This document shows positions 16,557-25,399 of a stretch of 64,000 bases of DNA, piece by piece. Numbering within the stretch: the stretch's first letter is position 1; the number at the start of each line of letters is the position of its first letter. Origin of the DNA: Pseudomonas viridiflava. Its GTDB lineage: Bacteria; Pseudomonadota; Gammaproteobacteria; Pseudomonadales; Pseudomonadaceae. A model generated the notes under the pieces. The model was not told where the DNA came from. It saw only the letters and a program-made list of their open reading frames with translations, and made no database searches. The position numbers and the translations under genes are program-made. The stretch spans positions 1 through 64,000 of the forward strand of contig NZ_UUPU01000094.1 of the NCBI RefSeq assembly GCF_900591205.1, read 5' to 3'.

Positions 16557-19001
16557 TCATGGCGTCACACAGCGCGCCGGGGCGGTTTCGAAATACACCT
16601 GCGGGTCGGCTTTATCCGCGAGGTCGACCTGCAGTTCACAACGGCTCATGCCCTCTGCCTTGACCCACAGGGGGCGCGGGTCGAGCACGTTCGGCAGGAA
16701 CACCTGGCTACCCTCCTGCACCAGGGTCACGAACTCACCCTCGGCGGTGCTCACGGTGGCGCCACGGGGCAGCGGCGCGCCGTGGTCGGTGGTCACCGTG
16801 AGCAAGGCGCGGCGGGTCAGGGCCACGCCGAACTCCACGCGGTCCACCGCACCGCGCCCGGCAGTGATCACCGCCAGGCCGTTGCTGATATCGGCATTGC
16901 GCGGCAGCGACTGGGTTTGCACCTCGACTGCACTGCGCCCGTAGGCGGACACCTGCGGCACCACTGCCTGACCTTGGCCATCGGTCCACACCGGGCCGCT
17001 TGGGGTGGTGAGCTTGACCCCGGGCATATCGCCCACGGAGACCAGGGCGAAGGTGTCGCGCACCGGGTACGGTGAGAACGTGACCCCGCTGCTGTGCGCC
17101 ACCACCGCGCCGCGTGCGCCGCCCTGGTAGCTGGAACGTTCGGCGTCCGAGCGGCTGTAGTTGAGGTCCAATTGCGCATAACGCGGCAAGTAGGACACGC
17201 CCAGCGTAGATTCCACTTGCTGGTCGCGGCTGTCGTGCTCGGCGCTGACCCGATAACTGAGTTGATCATTGACCTGCTCGTTCACCCCCAGGCCGATACG
17301 GTGCTCGCCACCCGAGTTACGCACCCAGGCACGGCCACGGCGGTTTTCCCCGAGCGGGACGCTGAGGTTCAGGTACACCGCGTTTTCGTCATTGTGACGG
17401 CCGCTGACCTGCCATTCGGCGCTGGCCGACAGCGACACGCCGCGCACGTTGGTGCCCCATGACGCCAGGGCGCGGCTGCTGTTTTCGCCATTGAAGGTGG
17501 TGGTGCGCGATACCCCGGCGTTGAACGCGCCAAGCCACGGATGGGCCCAGCCCAGCGACAGACTCTGCTGGTCGCGGTAGCGGGAGCGCCGGCCATCGTC
17601 GTCGCGCGAATCGTAGTAGGCGGCGTCTTCCAGCTCCCGGTAGCCCAGGGTGCGGTGGGACGCGCCGGCCGTGATCGACCACTGCTGCCCCAGGCGTTGC
17701 GAGAGCGTCAGGTCGGTTTGCACCCCACGCTCCCGCTGGCGCTGGGCATCGGCAATCTGGGTCGACAGCTGCACCTGTCCGTCAGGCCACGGCAACAGGC
17801 CCAGGCTGGCGCCCGTAGCACGATAATCCTCGGCGAGCAGCCCACCGGCGCCCACGCTCAGGCGAGGGTTCAGCGCGCCACTCCACCCGGCACTGACCAC
17901 CCACGGATCGTCACCGCGGGTATTGCCGATATTGCGCACCCGCCCGGCCCCCACCGAGTAACCCGCTGCCGGCAGACCTATGCCGAGCATGGCCGCCGGC
18001 ACGGTGAAGCGCCGTTCTTCGCCGGTGCTTTCCTTTACGGTGACTTCAACATCGGAGCGCGTGTTCAGGCGCCGTACGTCGGTCAGCGAGAACGGCCCGG
18101 CAGGCACCACGGTGGAGTGAATCAGCGCGCCGTTCTGGCGTACTTCAACCTGGGCCGGGCTGTTGGCGATGCCGTTGATGGTCGAGCCTTGTTCCTGATC
18201 CTGCAGCGCCTGTTCGGTGAACACCTGCATGCCGGTGATCTGTGCCGATGACAGCACCGGGTTGTAGAGGCTGATCTGCCCTGCCTGCAACACTGCCTGC
18301 TGTTCGGCGAAGGTGCGCTGGGCATAGGCTTCCAGGTGCGTGGTGCGTGAGCGCGAATCCTGCCAGGTCTGCACCTGGCGGCTGCGCACGATCCAGTCGC
18401 CGGCGTTGAAGCCCACCTCGGTATTGGCCGAGCCGAAGCGGCTGGAGTCGTCGCCATAACGGTTATACAAGCCGGTGACGTCGTAGTTGAGCAGGCCGGC
18501 GAAGCCACCGGTTTCATAGCCCGACAGCTCGCGTTGACGTGGGCGCAGGGCGTCGGTAGGCACCACCAGGCTGATGCTCAGGCTGGCGGGGTCTTGTTCT
18601 ACCACGGTTTGCGGGTACTCGCCGAGGAAGTCATGGCAGGCGCTGGCGCCCAGCGGTGGCGGTATCACCAGGTCGGCGGCGTCCAGCAGCGGCCGGTCGA
18701 AGCACAGCGCGCCCTGGCTGTCGAATTGCGCATCAATGCGGCCACGGCGCTGGCCGTTGACCGCCAGGCTCACGGCATGGCGCCCGCTGGTGTAGCGCGG
18801 TGCGTCGAGTAACAGGTAGGCCAGCTCCGGGTCGATACCGCGCTGGTGCAGGGTTTGCGAGTCGAAGGCATCGGCCCGGACTTCGACCGACAACAAGGCC
18901 ATGGTCAGTGGCAGTGCGGCCTTGAACAGGACGGGACGCGAAGAATAGTCGGGCACGGCTTCGCTGGCCGGGTCAGTGGTTACTGTGTTCACGTAAGGCA
19001 C
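16557..19001 (-). CDS. Fimbrial outer-membrane usher
   Basis: This protein of about 814 aa belongs to the PapC/FimD usher family, which assembles chaperone-bound subunits and secretes the fibre across the outer membrane. Visible parts are an N-terminal domain after the signal region (DAFDSQTL...), a beta-barrel with a plug region, strand repeats rich in aromatic and Gly residues, and C-terminal domains ending with a Cys pair (RCELQVDL and ARCVTP). The start is uncertain: GTG codons at 19001, 18992 and 18956 all precede the hydrophobic segment LFKAALPLTMALLSVEVRA. It follows the chaperone gene and overlaps the candidate adhesin gene. Confidence 0.92.
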   Translation of the reverse strand: MPYVNTVTTDPASEAVPDYSSRPVLFKAALPLTMALLSVEVRADAFDSQTLHQRGIDPELAYLLLDAPRYTSGRHAVSLAVNGQRRGRIDAQFDSQGALCFDRPLLDAADLVIPPPLGASACHDFLGEYPQTVVEQDPASLSISLVVPTDALRPRQRELSGYETGGFAGLLNYDVTGLYNRYGDDSSRFGSANTEVGFNAGDWIVRSRQVQTWQDSRSRTTHLEAYAQRTFAEQQAVLQAGQISLYNPVLSSAQITGMQVFTEQALQDQEQGSTINGIANSPAQVEVRQNGALIHSTVVPAGPFSLTDVRRLNTRSDVEVTVKESTGEERRFTVPAAMLGIGLPAAGYSVGAGRVRNIGNTRGDDPWVVSAGWSGALNPRLSVGAGGLLAEDYRATGASLGLLPWPDGQVQLSTQIADAQRQRERGVQTDLTLSQRLGQQWSITAGASHRTLGYRELEDAAYYDSRDDDGRRSRYRDQQSLSLGWAHPWLGAFNAGVSRTTTFNGENSSRALASWGTNVRGVSLSASAEWQVSGRHNDENAVYLNLSVPLGENRRGRAWVRNSGGEHRIGLGVNEQVNDQLSYRVSAEHDSRDQQVESTLGVSYLPRYAQLDLNYSRSDAERSSYQGGARGAVVAHSSGVTFSPYPVRDTFALVSVGDMPGVKLTTPSGPVWTDGQGQAVVPQVSAYGRSAVEVQTQSLPRNADISNGLAVITAGRGAVDRVEFGVALTRRALLTVTTDHGAPLPRGATVSTAEGEFVTLVQEGSQVFLPNVLDPRPLWVKAEGMSRCELQVDLADKADPQVYFETAPARCVTP

Positions 19002-19066
19002 TCAAGTTATGGAAGTCCGCAACGGTTGGCGGGCCTCCCGGTGACAGTCACAGGGCTGTCACTTCG

Positions 19067-19765
19067 TTATTCAGCGTTAGCTGCGGTTATCGGTGCTTCA
19101 TAGGCGGCGACGGCGAAGCCGTAGACGGTGGCCGGTTGCAGGCGTACGGCCGTTCCGCTGTGGGGGGTACTGAGCCGCAGGGTTTCGCCGGGTAACACGT
19201 AGGTACGCGGCAGCACCAGGCCATGTTTGCCCGGCAGCAGTTGCAGCTCCTGAGCCAGGCGCACCACGTAAGGCGTGGGGTTGGCGATGTTCAGGTGGCC
19301 GTCCTTGAGCGACCAGGTGAGCCCGGTCCAGGGCGTGCGGTTGGGCGCCAGGCCCTTGGGGTGAATGATCACGGGCAGGTTCTGCCGCACGGTCACGCCG
19401 ACCCGTGCGTGCCCGGCCTGCTGGGCATCGCGGTCCTTGGGCATGCCTTCGAAGGTCACGCGTTTCAGGCGCTGGGTTTGCAAGGGCGTGCGGTTCTGCA
19501 GAATGAAGCGCACCAGTTGGCTTTTGTCCGCCTCGACCCGGGCCAGCGGCGGGGTGACAAATAGCAGCGACTCGGTGTCTTCCGGGATGTTTTCGAGGGT
19601 GACGTGCAGCAGCGCCAGCTTGCCATCGGTATTGGTGACCGACACCGAGGCTTCGCCATCGGCTTCGTTGACGATCACCACCGAGGTGTCGGGCACCATG
19701 CCGTCGGCGAACACGTGGCTGCTTATTAGCCAGCCCAGGGCCAGCAAGGTTGGAGCGGTCTTCAT
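19067..19765 (-). CDS. Periplasmic fimbrial chaperone (PapD-like)
   Basis: This 232-aa two-domain immunoglobulin-fold chaperone stabilises subunits by donor-strand complementation. It has a signal peptide (MKTAPTLLALGWLISSHVFA), the strand region DTSVVIVNEADGEASVSVTN, the KSQLVRFIL segment corresponding to the conserved G1 region, and LPVIIHPKGL linking to domain two. Its stop lies 65 bases upstream of the usher start. One chaperone must serve seven subunits if the cluster is self-contained. Confidence 0.9.
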   Translation of the reverse strand: MKTAPTLLALGWLISSHVFADGMVPDTSVVIVNEADGEASVSVTNTDGKLALLHVTLENIPEDTESLLFVTPPLARVEADKSQLVRFILQNRTPLQTQRLKRVTFEGMPKDRDAQQAGHARVGVTVRQNLPVIIHPKGLAPNRTPWTGLTWSLKDGHLNIANPTPYVVRLAQELQLLPGKHGLVLPRTYVLPGETLRLSTPHSGTAVRLQPATVYGFAVAAYEAPITAANAE

Positions 19766-19792
19766 GATGCACTTCCTGAAATGATCACGGGC

Positions 19793-20422
19793 TTAGAGGT
19801 AACGCAGGTCCAGCACCAATGAGCCGTCGAGGGGAACGTCTTGCCTGAGGGTCAGGCGGTTCGCCGGGTTGATGGTGGTCTGCGCGCGGATACGGGTGTT
19901 CAGGGTGATGATGGGTTCGGGCAGCGGTCGGCCGGGGCGGGCAAAGCCCATCAGGGTCCTGGGGTGGATGGCCGGTTGTGGAGACCAGCCGCCGCCTTGG
20001 GATTTGGACGCAAGGGACTGCATGACTTGGCCGTCCCCTTGCGCGGTTTCGAACGCCAGGCCCACGGTGCCCAAATGTTCGGTGGGCACGTTGGGGATTG
20101 TGCCCAGGCCGTAGGTGGTCTCCGGTGCTGTGGACGAATCCTCCCGGTTGTCCAGGCCGATCAGGGCAAACAGCATGGGGCCGCTGCAGGTGATCTCCAC
20201 CTCCAGCCACTGGCTGGGCAAGGGGGTGGGCGCTTCCTGGTTCAAGGTATGAGCGGGGATGGTGCCATGGTCAATGATCCCGCTGCCGGACAGCGCGATG
20301 GTGCAGGAGCTGGGGGTGACCAGGCCCGACAGGGTCATTTCAGTCGCGCTGCGGGCAAACACGCTAGAGCCGGTGTTGAGCAATAACAGCGCCGCGCACA
20401 GGCGTAGGGTTCTGTTCATCAT
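19793..20422 (-). CDS. DUF1120 chaperone-usher subunit
   Basis: This 209-aa secreted subunit has a signal peptide (LLLNTGSSVFARS), a strand ATEMTLSGLVTP, SSCTIALSGSGIIDHGTI, a second Cys in VEITCSGP and the ending DGSLVLDLRYL. It is the most divergent of the simple subunits and lies directly upstream of the chaperone gene in transcription order (27-base gap). A different subunit role, such as adaptor or anchor, is possible. Confidence 0.82.
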   Translation of the reverse strand: MMNRTLRLCAALLLLNTGSSVFARSATEMTLSGLVTPSSCTIALSGSGIIDHGTIPAHTLNQEAPTPLPSQWLEVEITCSGPMLFALIGLDNREDSSTAPETTYGLGTIPNVPTEHLGTVGLAFETAQGDGQVMQSLASKSQGGGWSPQPAIHPRTLMGFARPGRPLPEPIITLNTRIRAQTTINPANRLTLRQDVPLDGSLVLDLRYL

Positions 20423-20483
20423 TCGGTCTTCAATGTGTTCGGTGCCAATAAGGCGCCTCGCCGTGCACGGCGAGGCGGCGGGT

Positions 20484-21116
20484 TTACAGGTACTTCACTT
20501 CGAACGTGGCTGAGCCGTCGATGGGGTGTTCGTCGCTCAGGTCCAGGCTGTCTGCGCGGACGATGAACGCGTTGACTTCCAGGTTGGTGGTCAGTTGCTG
20601 GATCGGGATGGGTAGCCACACGCCGGTGGAGCGGTCGCCAAACCCCGCCAGGGTTGCAGGCCCTATGTTCGAGTCATCGAGCATGTCCATCCAGGTGGCC
20701 CCGTTGTCGCTGGACTGCAACGGCGTGGTGGCAACACCGTCGGCTACGGCGCTGTTGAGCAGCACGCCATAGGCCCCGAGTTTCTGGCTGCCGTTGATCA
20801 GGCCCAGGCCATACAGGACGGGGTAAGGCGCTGAGTTTGCGCGGTTGTCGGTGCCTTTGACCGTGTACAGGGTCTTACCCTCGCAGGTGATCTGCAGTTG
20901 CAAGGTGGTCCTGGGCAATTCGGTGTAGGTGGTGAGGTTGAGGTCCTTGGCCGAGATCTTGCCGTAATCGACCACGCCGTTGCCCGACAGGCTCGGTTCG
21001 CAGGCACTGGGGGTAATCACTCCCTTGACGGTCAGGTCGACGGTTGACGCTGCCATGGCACTGGCGCTGGTGCTGAGCAGCAGCGCGGTGGCCAGGGCAT
21101 TGAGCGTAAGTTTCAT
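20484..21116 (-). CDS. DUF1120 chaperone-usher subunit
   Basis: This 210-aa secreted subunit has a signal peptide (ALATALLLSTSASAMAAS), a strand TVDLTVKGVITP, SACEPSLSGNGVVDYGKIS, a second Cys in LQITCEGK and the ending DGSATFEVKYL. A central segment containing SSDNGATW resembles those of its two upstream neighbours, suggesting tandem duplication. I chose the ATG at 21116, which opens the signal peptide. Confidence 0.83.
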   Translation of the reverse strand: MKLTLNALATALLLSTSASAMAASTVDLTVKGVITPSACEPSLSGNGVVDYGKISAKDLNLTTYTELPRTTLQLQITCEGKTLYTVKGTDNRANSAPYPVLYGLGLINGSQKLGAYGVLLNSAVADGVATTPLQSSDNGATWMDMLDDSNIGPATLAGFGDRSTGVWLPIPIQQLTTNLEVNAFIVRADSLDLSDEHPIDGSATFEVKYL

Positions 21117-21159
21117 GGGGCACACGTATCCTTTCGAGTGGGGCCGGTTGAAATAGGGC

Positions 21160-21774
21160 TTACAAGTACTTCAGTTGTACGGTGGCGTTGCCGTCCAGCG
21201 GCACTTCGTCCAGCACGGTAAGGCGGTCGGTGCCATCAATCATGGTGAACAGGCGCAGCTCGGCGGTGAATCGCCTCACGGCAATCGGCGTGAGGCTGGT
21301 ACCGACGGCGATCGCGGTTTGCAGGTGCGGGCCGAGGGAAACCGACGGCCTCCAAGTGGCTCCGCCATCGCTCGACGCGATGATCCTGGCGGCGACGCCG
21401 TCGGCGACCGGGTTGAACAGCCCGAAACCTGCGCTGCCGAGTTTTTCGTTGTTGGACGTCATTCCCAGGCCATGCCAGTTCTGGTTGATCGCCGAAGTAC
21501 CCTCACGGTTATCGAAGGTGCTCATCGCGAGGAACGTCGGCGCGTCACAGAGGATTTCCAGTTGCATGGTTTGCGGCGCCAGAGAGGTCGGCAGGTCTGC
21601 ACTAAGCTCCTTGGCCGTCATCTTTCCGTAATCCACCACGCCTCCGCCGGAGAGCTTGGGGTCACAGGCGTTGGGCGTGATGATGCCGATGACGGCGAAG
21701 TCGGCGTTGCTGGCGGCCAGCGCGGTGGGGGCCAGCAGCACAGCGGAGAGAAAAACAGCGGGTGAAAAATTCAT
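21160..21774 (-). CDS. DUF1120 chaperone-usher subunit
   Basis: This 204-aa secreted subunit has a signal peptide (FLSAVLLAPTALAAS), a strand NADFAVIGIITP, NACDPKLSGGGVVDYGKMT, a second Cys in LEILCDAP and the ending DGNATVQLKYL. It contains SSDGGATWRPS, matching the tryptophan motif of neighbouring subunits. The start is the ATG at 21774. It is the second gene of the cluster in transcription order. Confidence 0.83.
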   Translation of the reverse strand: MNFSPAVFLSAVLLAPTALAASNADFAVIGIITPNACDPKLSGGGVVDYGKMTAKELSADLPTSLAPQTMQLEILCDAPTFLAMSTFDNREGTSAINQNWHGLGMTSNNEKLGSAGFGLFNPVADGVAARIIASSDGGATWRPSVSLGPHLQTAIAVGTSLTPIAVRRFTAELRLFTMIDGTDRLTVLDEVPLDGNATVQLKYL

Positions 21775-21820
21775 AGGCAAGCGGCACCTTTGGTTGCTGA
21801 GTCGATGACGTATGAGGGGG

Positions 21821-22450
21821 TTACAGGTACAGCACTTCGATAGTGGCCGAGCCGTCGATATTCACTTCGTTGCTCAGGTCCAGGCCGTCGGTACGGTTGA
21901 TGTAACCGCGGTAGTTGACCTCGGTCACCAGTTCCTCAGTGGGGCGTGGCGTGGTCAGGTCCGACAGGGCGGCGACGGAGAGCATGAGGCCGTGTTCAAA
22001 GGAGTCGTATTTCTCCCAGGTGGTGCCGTTGTCGAAGGACGCGATGCTCTGCACCACGTCACCGTCGGCCACCGGTGGGTTGGCGAATGAGCCCATGCTC
22101 AAGGTGTAGGAGCCCAGCTTCTGCGTGCCGTTGATCAACCCCAGGCCGAAGCCGGAGCTGGTTCCGGAGCCCAGGCGGTTATCCATCGCCCTGAGGGCGA
22201 AGAGCACGGGTGCATCGCAGTTCACGGTCATTTGCAGGCTGGCGGCCGGCAACGGGGTGATCCTGTCGGTGTTGAGGTCCTTGGCCGACATTTTGCCGTG
22301 ATCGATCACGCCGCCGCTGGACAGGCCTGGGGTGCAGGCATTCGGGGTAATGATGCCCTTGACGGTCAGGTCCACAGTGCTGGCGGCAAACGCAGGGGCG
22401 GTGCCGGTAATCAGCAGGGCGCTGGCGAGGGCGATCAGGTGCTTGTTCAT
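21821..22450 (-). CDS. DUF1120 chaperone-usher subunit (promoter-proximal)
   Basis: This 209-aa secreted subunit has a signal peptide (LIALASALLITGTAPAFAAS), a strand TVDLTVKGIITP, NACTPGLSSGGVIDHGKMS, a second Cys in MTVNCDAP and the ending DGSATIEVLYL. It is first in the cluster, next to the regulatory region with nested palindromes. First position is usual for a major subunit, but this is not shown. I chose the ATG at 22450 over an upstream start at 22495. Confidence 0.83.
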   Translation of the reverse strand: MNKHLIALASALLITGTAPAFAASTVDLTVKGIITPNACTPGLSSGGVIDHGKMSAKDLNTDRITPLPAASLQMTVNCDAPVLFALRAMDNRLGSGTSSGFGLGLINGTQKLGSYTLSMGSFANPPVADGDVVQSIASFDNGTTWEKYDSFEHGLMLSVAALSDLTTPRPTEELVTEVNYRGYINRTDGLDLSNEVNIDGSATIEVLYL

Positions 22451-22495
22451 GGTGTGTGTTCTCAGTGTTGGGTTTGACTGCCGGGTGCGCGTCAC

Positions 22496-22805
22496 CGCAG
22501 CGCAAGGAGGCGCGGTCAGGCATTGGGGCAGTTCGGATAGTTGGCCGCCAGGTGAGTTGGCGGGTTGCCCTTTTGGGTGGGGCGCAATTTAGCGCCGGGG
22601 CAGGGGTGGGGAAATACAACAAATACGACAAACCCTCGTTGTCGGAATCATGGTTTTCCCGTGTAGGAAAACTTGTGTTTTCGTAGTTGTTGTATCGAAA
22701 TTGGTGCATTCGTATGGATAGCTGACGGCGTTACTGAGTTTTTTTGAGTTGGTTGAAGGTGGCCGTCAAAAGAACCTCCATCGTCTGTATCGAATCGAGG
22801 TGGCC
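22496..22805. promoter_or_regulatory. Divergent control region with nested inverted repeats
   Basis: The region lies between the DUF1120 cluster and the REC-Hpt gene and is AT-rich compared with its flanks. The outer repeat is ATACAACAAATACGA at 22614-22628 with TCGTAGTTGTTGTAT at 22681-22695 (one mismatch). An inner perfect hairpin is GTTTTCC/GGAAAAC at 22653-22672. A third small palindrome is CGACAA/TTGTCG at 22626-22644. These look like binding sites or a switchable structure controlling fimbrial transcription. Confidence 0.6.
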
Positions 22806-23624
22806 ATGAGCCCAAGGGGTCCTGCTGGTCATGGTCCGGCGCCGCACGCATCGCCCTGGGGCAGCCCACCGGCCCACTGGTGCAACCTGAGCGTACTGGT
22901 CGCCGATGACCACGCTACCTATGGCGCATTGATGGGATGGTTCCTGCACAAGTTCGGTCTGGACCACGAGGTGGTCGGCGACGGGCACAGGGCAGTGATA
23001 GCCAGTGGGCTGCGGTCTTTCGACCTGGTGATCAGCGATTGCCGGATGCCGGTGATGGATGGTTATGCCATGGCTCGGCAGATGCGCCTGCGTGAGCAAA
23101 TCGAGGGGCGCCAGCGCGTCCCGATCATCGCCTTGACCGCCCACTTGACGGCCGACGACCTGCAGCGTGGCCTTGAGGCCGGCATGGACGCCTGGCTGCT
23201 CAAGCCCTTGTCGGCACAGCGCCTGCGTGAAGTGCTGGAGCACTGGCTGCCCAGCCCCTCAGGCCGCGCCCATGGCCCGGCTACGCGGGTGGTGCAGGCA
23301 CGTTGGCCTACCCGTGCCGAATTGATCCAGACCTTTGGCGATGAGCAGGTAGTGAACCAGATGCTGCACAGCCTCGTGCATGAGGCCAATAAAGATTATG
23401 CAGGACTGCTGCATGCCTGCAGCACGCAGGACCGACAGGCCGCCCTCGACCACCTGCATCGTTTGCTAGGCAGCCTGGCGTTTTTTGCGGGGACTGAGCC
23501 AGACCCGAGCACGGGTCACTTGATTGAGGGCGTGCGCGAACATGGCGTCGTATTTAATCAGCGGGCGCTGCAACAATTCGAACAAGAGGTGATTGTCTAT
23601 CTGCGATATTTGACGGATTTATGA
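22806..23624 (+). CDS. Stand-alone REC-Hpt phosphorelay protein
   Basis: This 272-aa protein has a receiver domain at about residues 26-150 (VLVADDHATYG, phospho-acceptor Asp in ISDCRMPVMDG, ALTAH, Lys in WLLKPLS) followed by an Hpt-like helical domain with HLHRLLGS as the likely phospho-histidine site near residue 218. The layout matches the C-terminal part of BvgS/EvgS-type hybrid kinases without the sensor or kinase parts. The ATG at 22806 has GAGG five bases upstream. A TTG at 22749 is an alternative. It likely passes phosphate to the response regulator encoded next. Confidence 0.83.
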   Translation: MSPRGPAGHGPAPHASPWGSPPAHWCNLSVLVADDHATYGALMGWFLHKFGLDHEVVGDGHRAVIASGLRSFDLVISDCRMPVMDGYAMARQMRLREQIEGRQRVPIIALTAHLTADDLQRGLEAGMDAWLLKPLSAQRLREVLEHWLPSPSGRAHGPATRVVQARWPTRAELIQTFGDEQVVNQMLHSLVHEANKDYAGLLHACSTQDRQAALDHLHRLLGSLAFFAGTEPDPSTGHLIEGVREHGVVFNQRALQQFEQEVIVYLRYLTDL

Positions 23625-23822
23625 CGTTTACCGGGGATTTGTAGGATGCAATACCTTGATTTGTATTTTTGATTTGTAAGTTATTTCTTTTTATTTTGTA
23701 GGTATAAATTCAAACACTTAAAAACACGGGGCTCAGTGAAAAACAGTCTCCCAGGCTCGGTTGTTGGTCGCGATGGATGGGGCTATTTTTCTTGAACAAT
23801 TTGCCATCATTCGTGGTTTTCT
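23625..23822. other. AT-rich gap between REC-Hpt and response regulator genes
   Basis: This is 198 bases without a gene, rich in TTT and ATT. It probably holds a separate promoter for the response regulator. No Shine-Dalgarno sequence is obvious before the ATG at 23823, and no clear hairpin was seen. Confidence 0.35.
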
Positions 23823-24458
23823 ATGCTTCGCGTAATTATTGCTGACGATCACCCCATTGTTCGTATCGGACAGCGGGTGGTGATCGAGGCGGGCGGCAAG
23901 TGCAAGGTGGTGGGGGAGGCCGATGGGCCTGATGAGTTGCTGGATGTGTTGAGCAACACCCCCTGCGATTTGCTGGTGACTGATTTCACCATGCCGGGTG
24001 GGCAGCAGGCCGACGGCTACGTACTGTTGGGGTTGCTGCGGCGCCAGTACCCCGATTTGCCGGTGATTCTGGTGACGATGTTCGCCAATATCGCCACGTT
24101 GCGCGCCTCCTTTGCCCTGGGCGCCCGGGCGATCATCGCCAAGAGTGCTTCGTCCAAGGAGCTGCCGTTGGCCATCAGGGCTGTCAGTCAAGGCAAGACG
24201 TTTGTCAGCGAGAGTTTGCGCACGCAAATGGTCGAGGCGGGCACCGGCGATCAATCACAGCAGCCTCAGTTGTCCGGCAAGGAGCGCGAGGTGGTGCGCA
24301 TGCTTGCCAGCGGCATGACCGTCAGCCAGATCGCCGCTCAGCTCAACCGCAGCATTTCTACTATCAGCAAGCAAAAAAGCACGGCCATGAACCGGCTGTG
24401 CATTTCCACGGATGTGGACCTGTTCGCCTATGCCCGTAGCTGTGGGATGGTGCCTTAG
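23823..24458 (+). CDS. LuxR/RcsB-like response regulator
   Basis: This 211-aa response regulator has an N-terminal receiver (VIIADDHPIVR, Asp in VTDFTMPGG, Lys in IIAKSAS) and a C-terminal LuxR-type HTH at about residues 150-200 (LSGKEREVVRMLASGMTVSQ followed by IAAQLNRSISTISKQKSTAM). The TDFTMPGGQQADG segment is typical of RcsB-like regulators. With the REC-Hpt protein it forms a phosphorelay output next to the DUF1120 fimbrial cluster, which is its likely target. No histidine kinase gene is nearby. Confidence 0.86.
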   Translation: MLRVIIADDHPIVRIGQRVVIEAGGKCKVVGEADGPDELLDVLSNTPCDLLVTDFTMPGGQQADGYVLLGLLRRQYPDLPVILVTMFANIATLRASFALGARAIIAKSASSKELPLAIRAVSQGKTFVSESLRTQMVEAGTGDQSQQPQLSGKEREVVRMLASGMTVSQIAAQLNRSISTISKQKSTAMNRLCISTDVDLFAYARSCGMVP

Positions 24459-24541
24459 TTATTCCTGTGCTGAATCGCGATAGTGTTCCGGCGCACTGAG
24501 GATTATCGTATCCAGCCTTCCAACCTTTGCGGAAACTGCCC

Positions 24542-25012
24542 ATGAGCGACGCCCATAACGCCCTGATCACCGAGTTCTACAGTGCTTTCCAGCGCCTGGA
24601 CGCCGAAGCCATGGCGGCTTGCTACACCGAGGATGTGCTGTTCAGCGACCCCGCGTTCGGTGAGCTGCGGGGGCGTGACGCGGGTGATATGTGGCGCATG
24701 CTGACCACCCGGGCCAAGGATTTTTCCCTGACGTTCGACCATGTGCGCAGCGATGACACTACCGGCAGTGCGCATTGGGTGGCCACCTACCTGTTCAGCG
24801 CGACCGGCAACACCGTGGTCAACGATATCGGTGCGCGATTTGTGTTCCGCGACGGCAAGATCTGCGAGCACCACGATCACTTTGACGTGTGGCGCTGGTC
24901 CCGTCAGGCCCTGGGCCTCAAGGGGCTGTTGCTGGGCTGGTCGCCGGCGCTGAAAAACGCCGTACGCGCCCAGGCGCGCAAAGGCTTGAAGGCATTCCAG
25001 GCCAGTCGTTGA
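24542..25012 (+). CDS. NTF2-like (SnoaL-type) protein
   Basis: This 156-aa protein has the NTF2/SnoaL cone fold signature: EFYSAFQRLDAEAMAACYTE near the start, LRGRDAGDMWRML, and a C-terminal FRDGKICEHHDHFDVWRW. Family members include isomerases, hydrolases and ligand-binding proteins of unknown role. The ATG at 24542 is chosen over an in-frame start at 24527. It may be co-transcribed with the GIY-YIG gene 24 bases downstream. No function can be assigned. Confidence 0.78.
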   Translation: MSDAHNALITEFYSAFQRLDAEAMAACYTEDVLFSDPAFGELRGRDAGDMWRMLTTRAKDFSLTFDHVRSDDTTGSAHWVATYLFSATGNTVVNDIGARFVFRDGKICEHHDHFDVWRWSRQALGLKGLLLGWSPALKNAVRAQARKGLKAFQASR

Positions 25013-25036
25013 TAAGCTTGGCGCTCCTCTGGTGTA

Positions 25037-25324
25037 TTGAATCTGCCCGTGACTGATCCCGCTGAACCCAAACCCTGGTTCGTCTACCTGGTGCGTGCCG
25101 CCAACGGCGCGCTGTATTGCGGCATCAGCAATGATCCGGTGCGCCGTTTTGCCTCGCATCAGAAGGGTAAGGGCGCGCGGTTTTTCCTGTCCAGCCCGGC
25201 CGTGGCACTGGTGTACACCGAGCAATGCGCGAGCAAGGGCGAGGCGCTGCGCCAGGAACGCCTGATCAAAAAATTGAAAAAAAGCGCCAAGGAATGCCTG
25301 GCGGCGAGTACCTCATTGATTTGA
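25037..25324 (+). CDS. GIY-YIG nuclease family protein (UPF0213/YhbQ-like)
   Basis: This small protein of about 95 aa (or 91 aa from a GTG at 25049) has the single-domain GIY-YIG nuclease fold: WFVYLVRAANGALYCGISND, then RRFASHQKGKGARF, and conserved Glu in LRQERLIKKL. Such YhbQ-like proteins are widespread, with a suspected role in DNA processing. The first codon is uncertain because both candidates are non-ATG. Confidence 0.82.
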   Translation: MNLPVTDPAEPKPWFVYLVRAANGALYCGISNDPVRRFASHQKGKGARFFLSSPAVALVYTEQCASKGEALRQERLIKKLKKSAKECLAASTSLI

Positions 25325-25399
25325 CTGATGGGTTCCCATCGCTCCCATTTGCGTGATTGCAGGCTAAGCTAGCGGCTCACTTATCGAGCGGAGCCTGGC

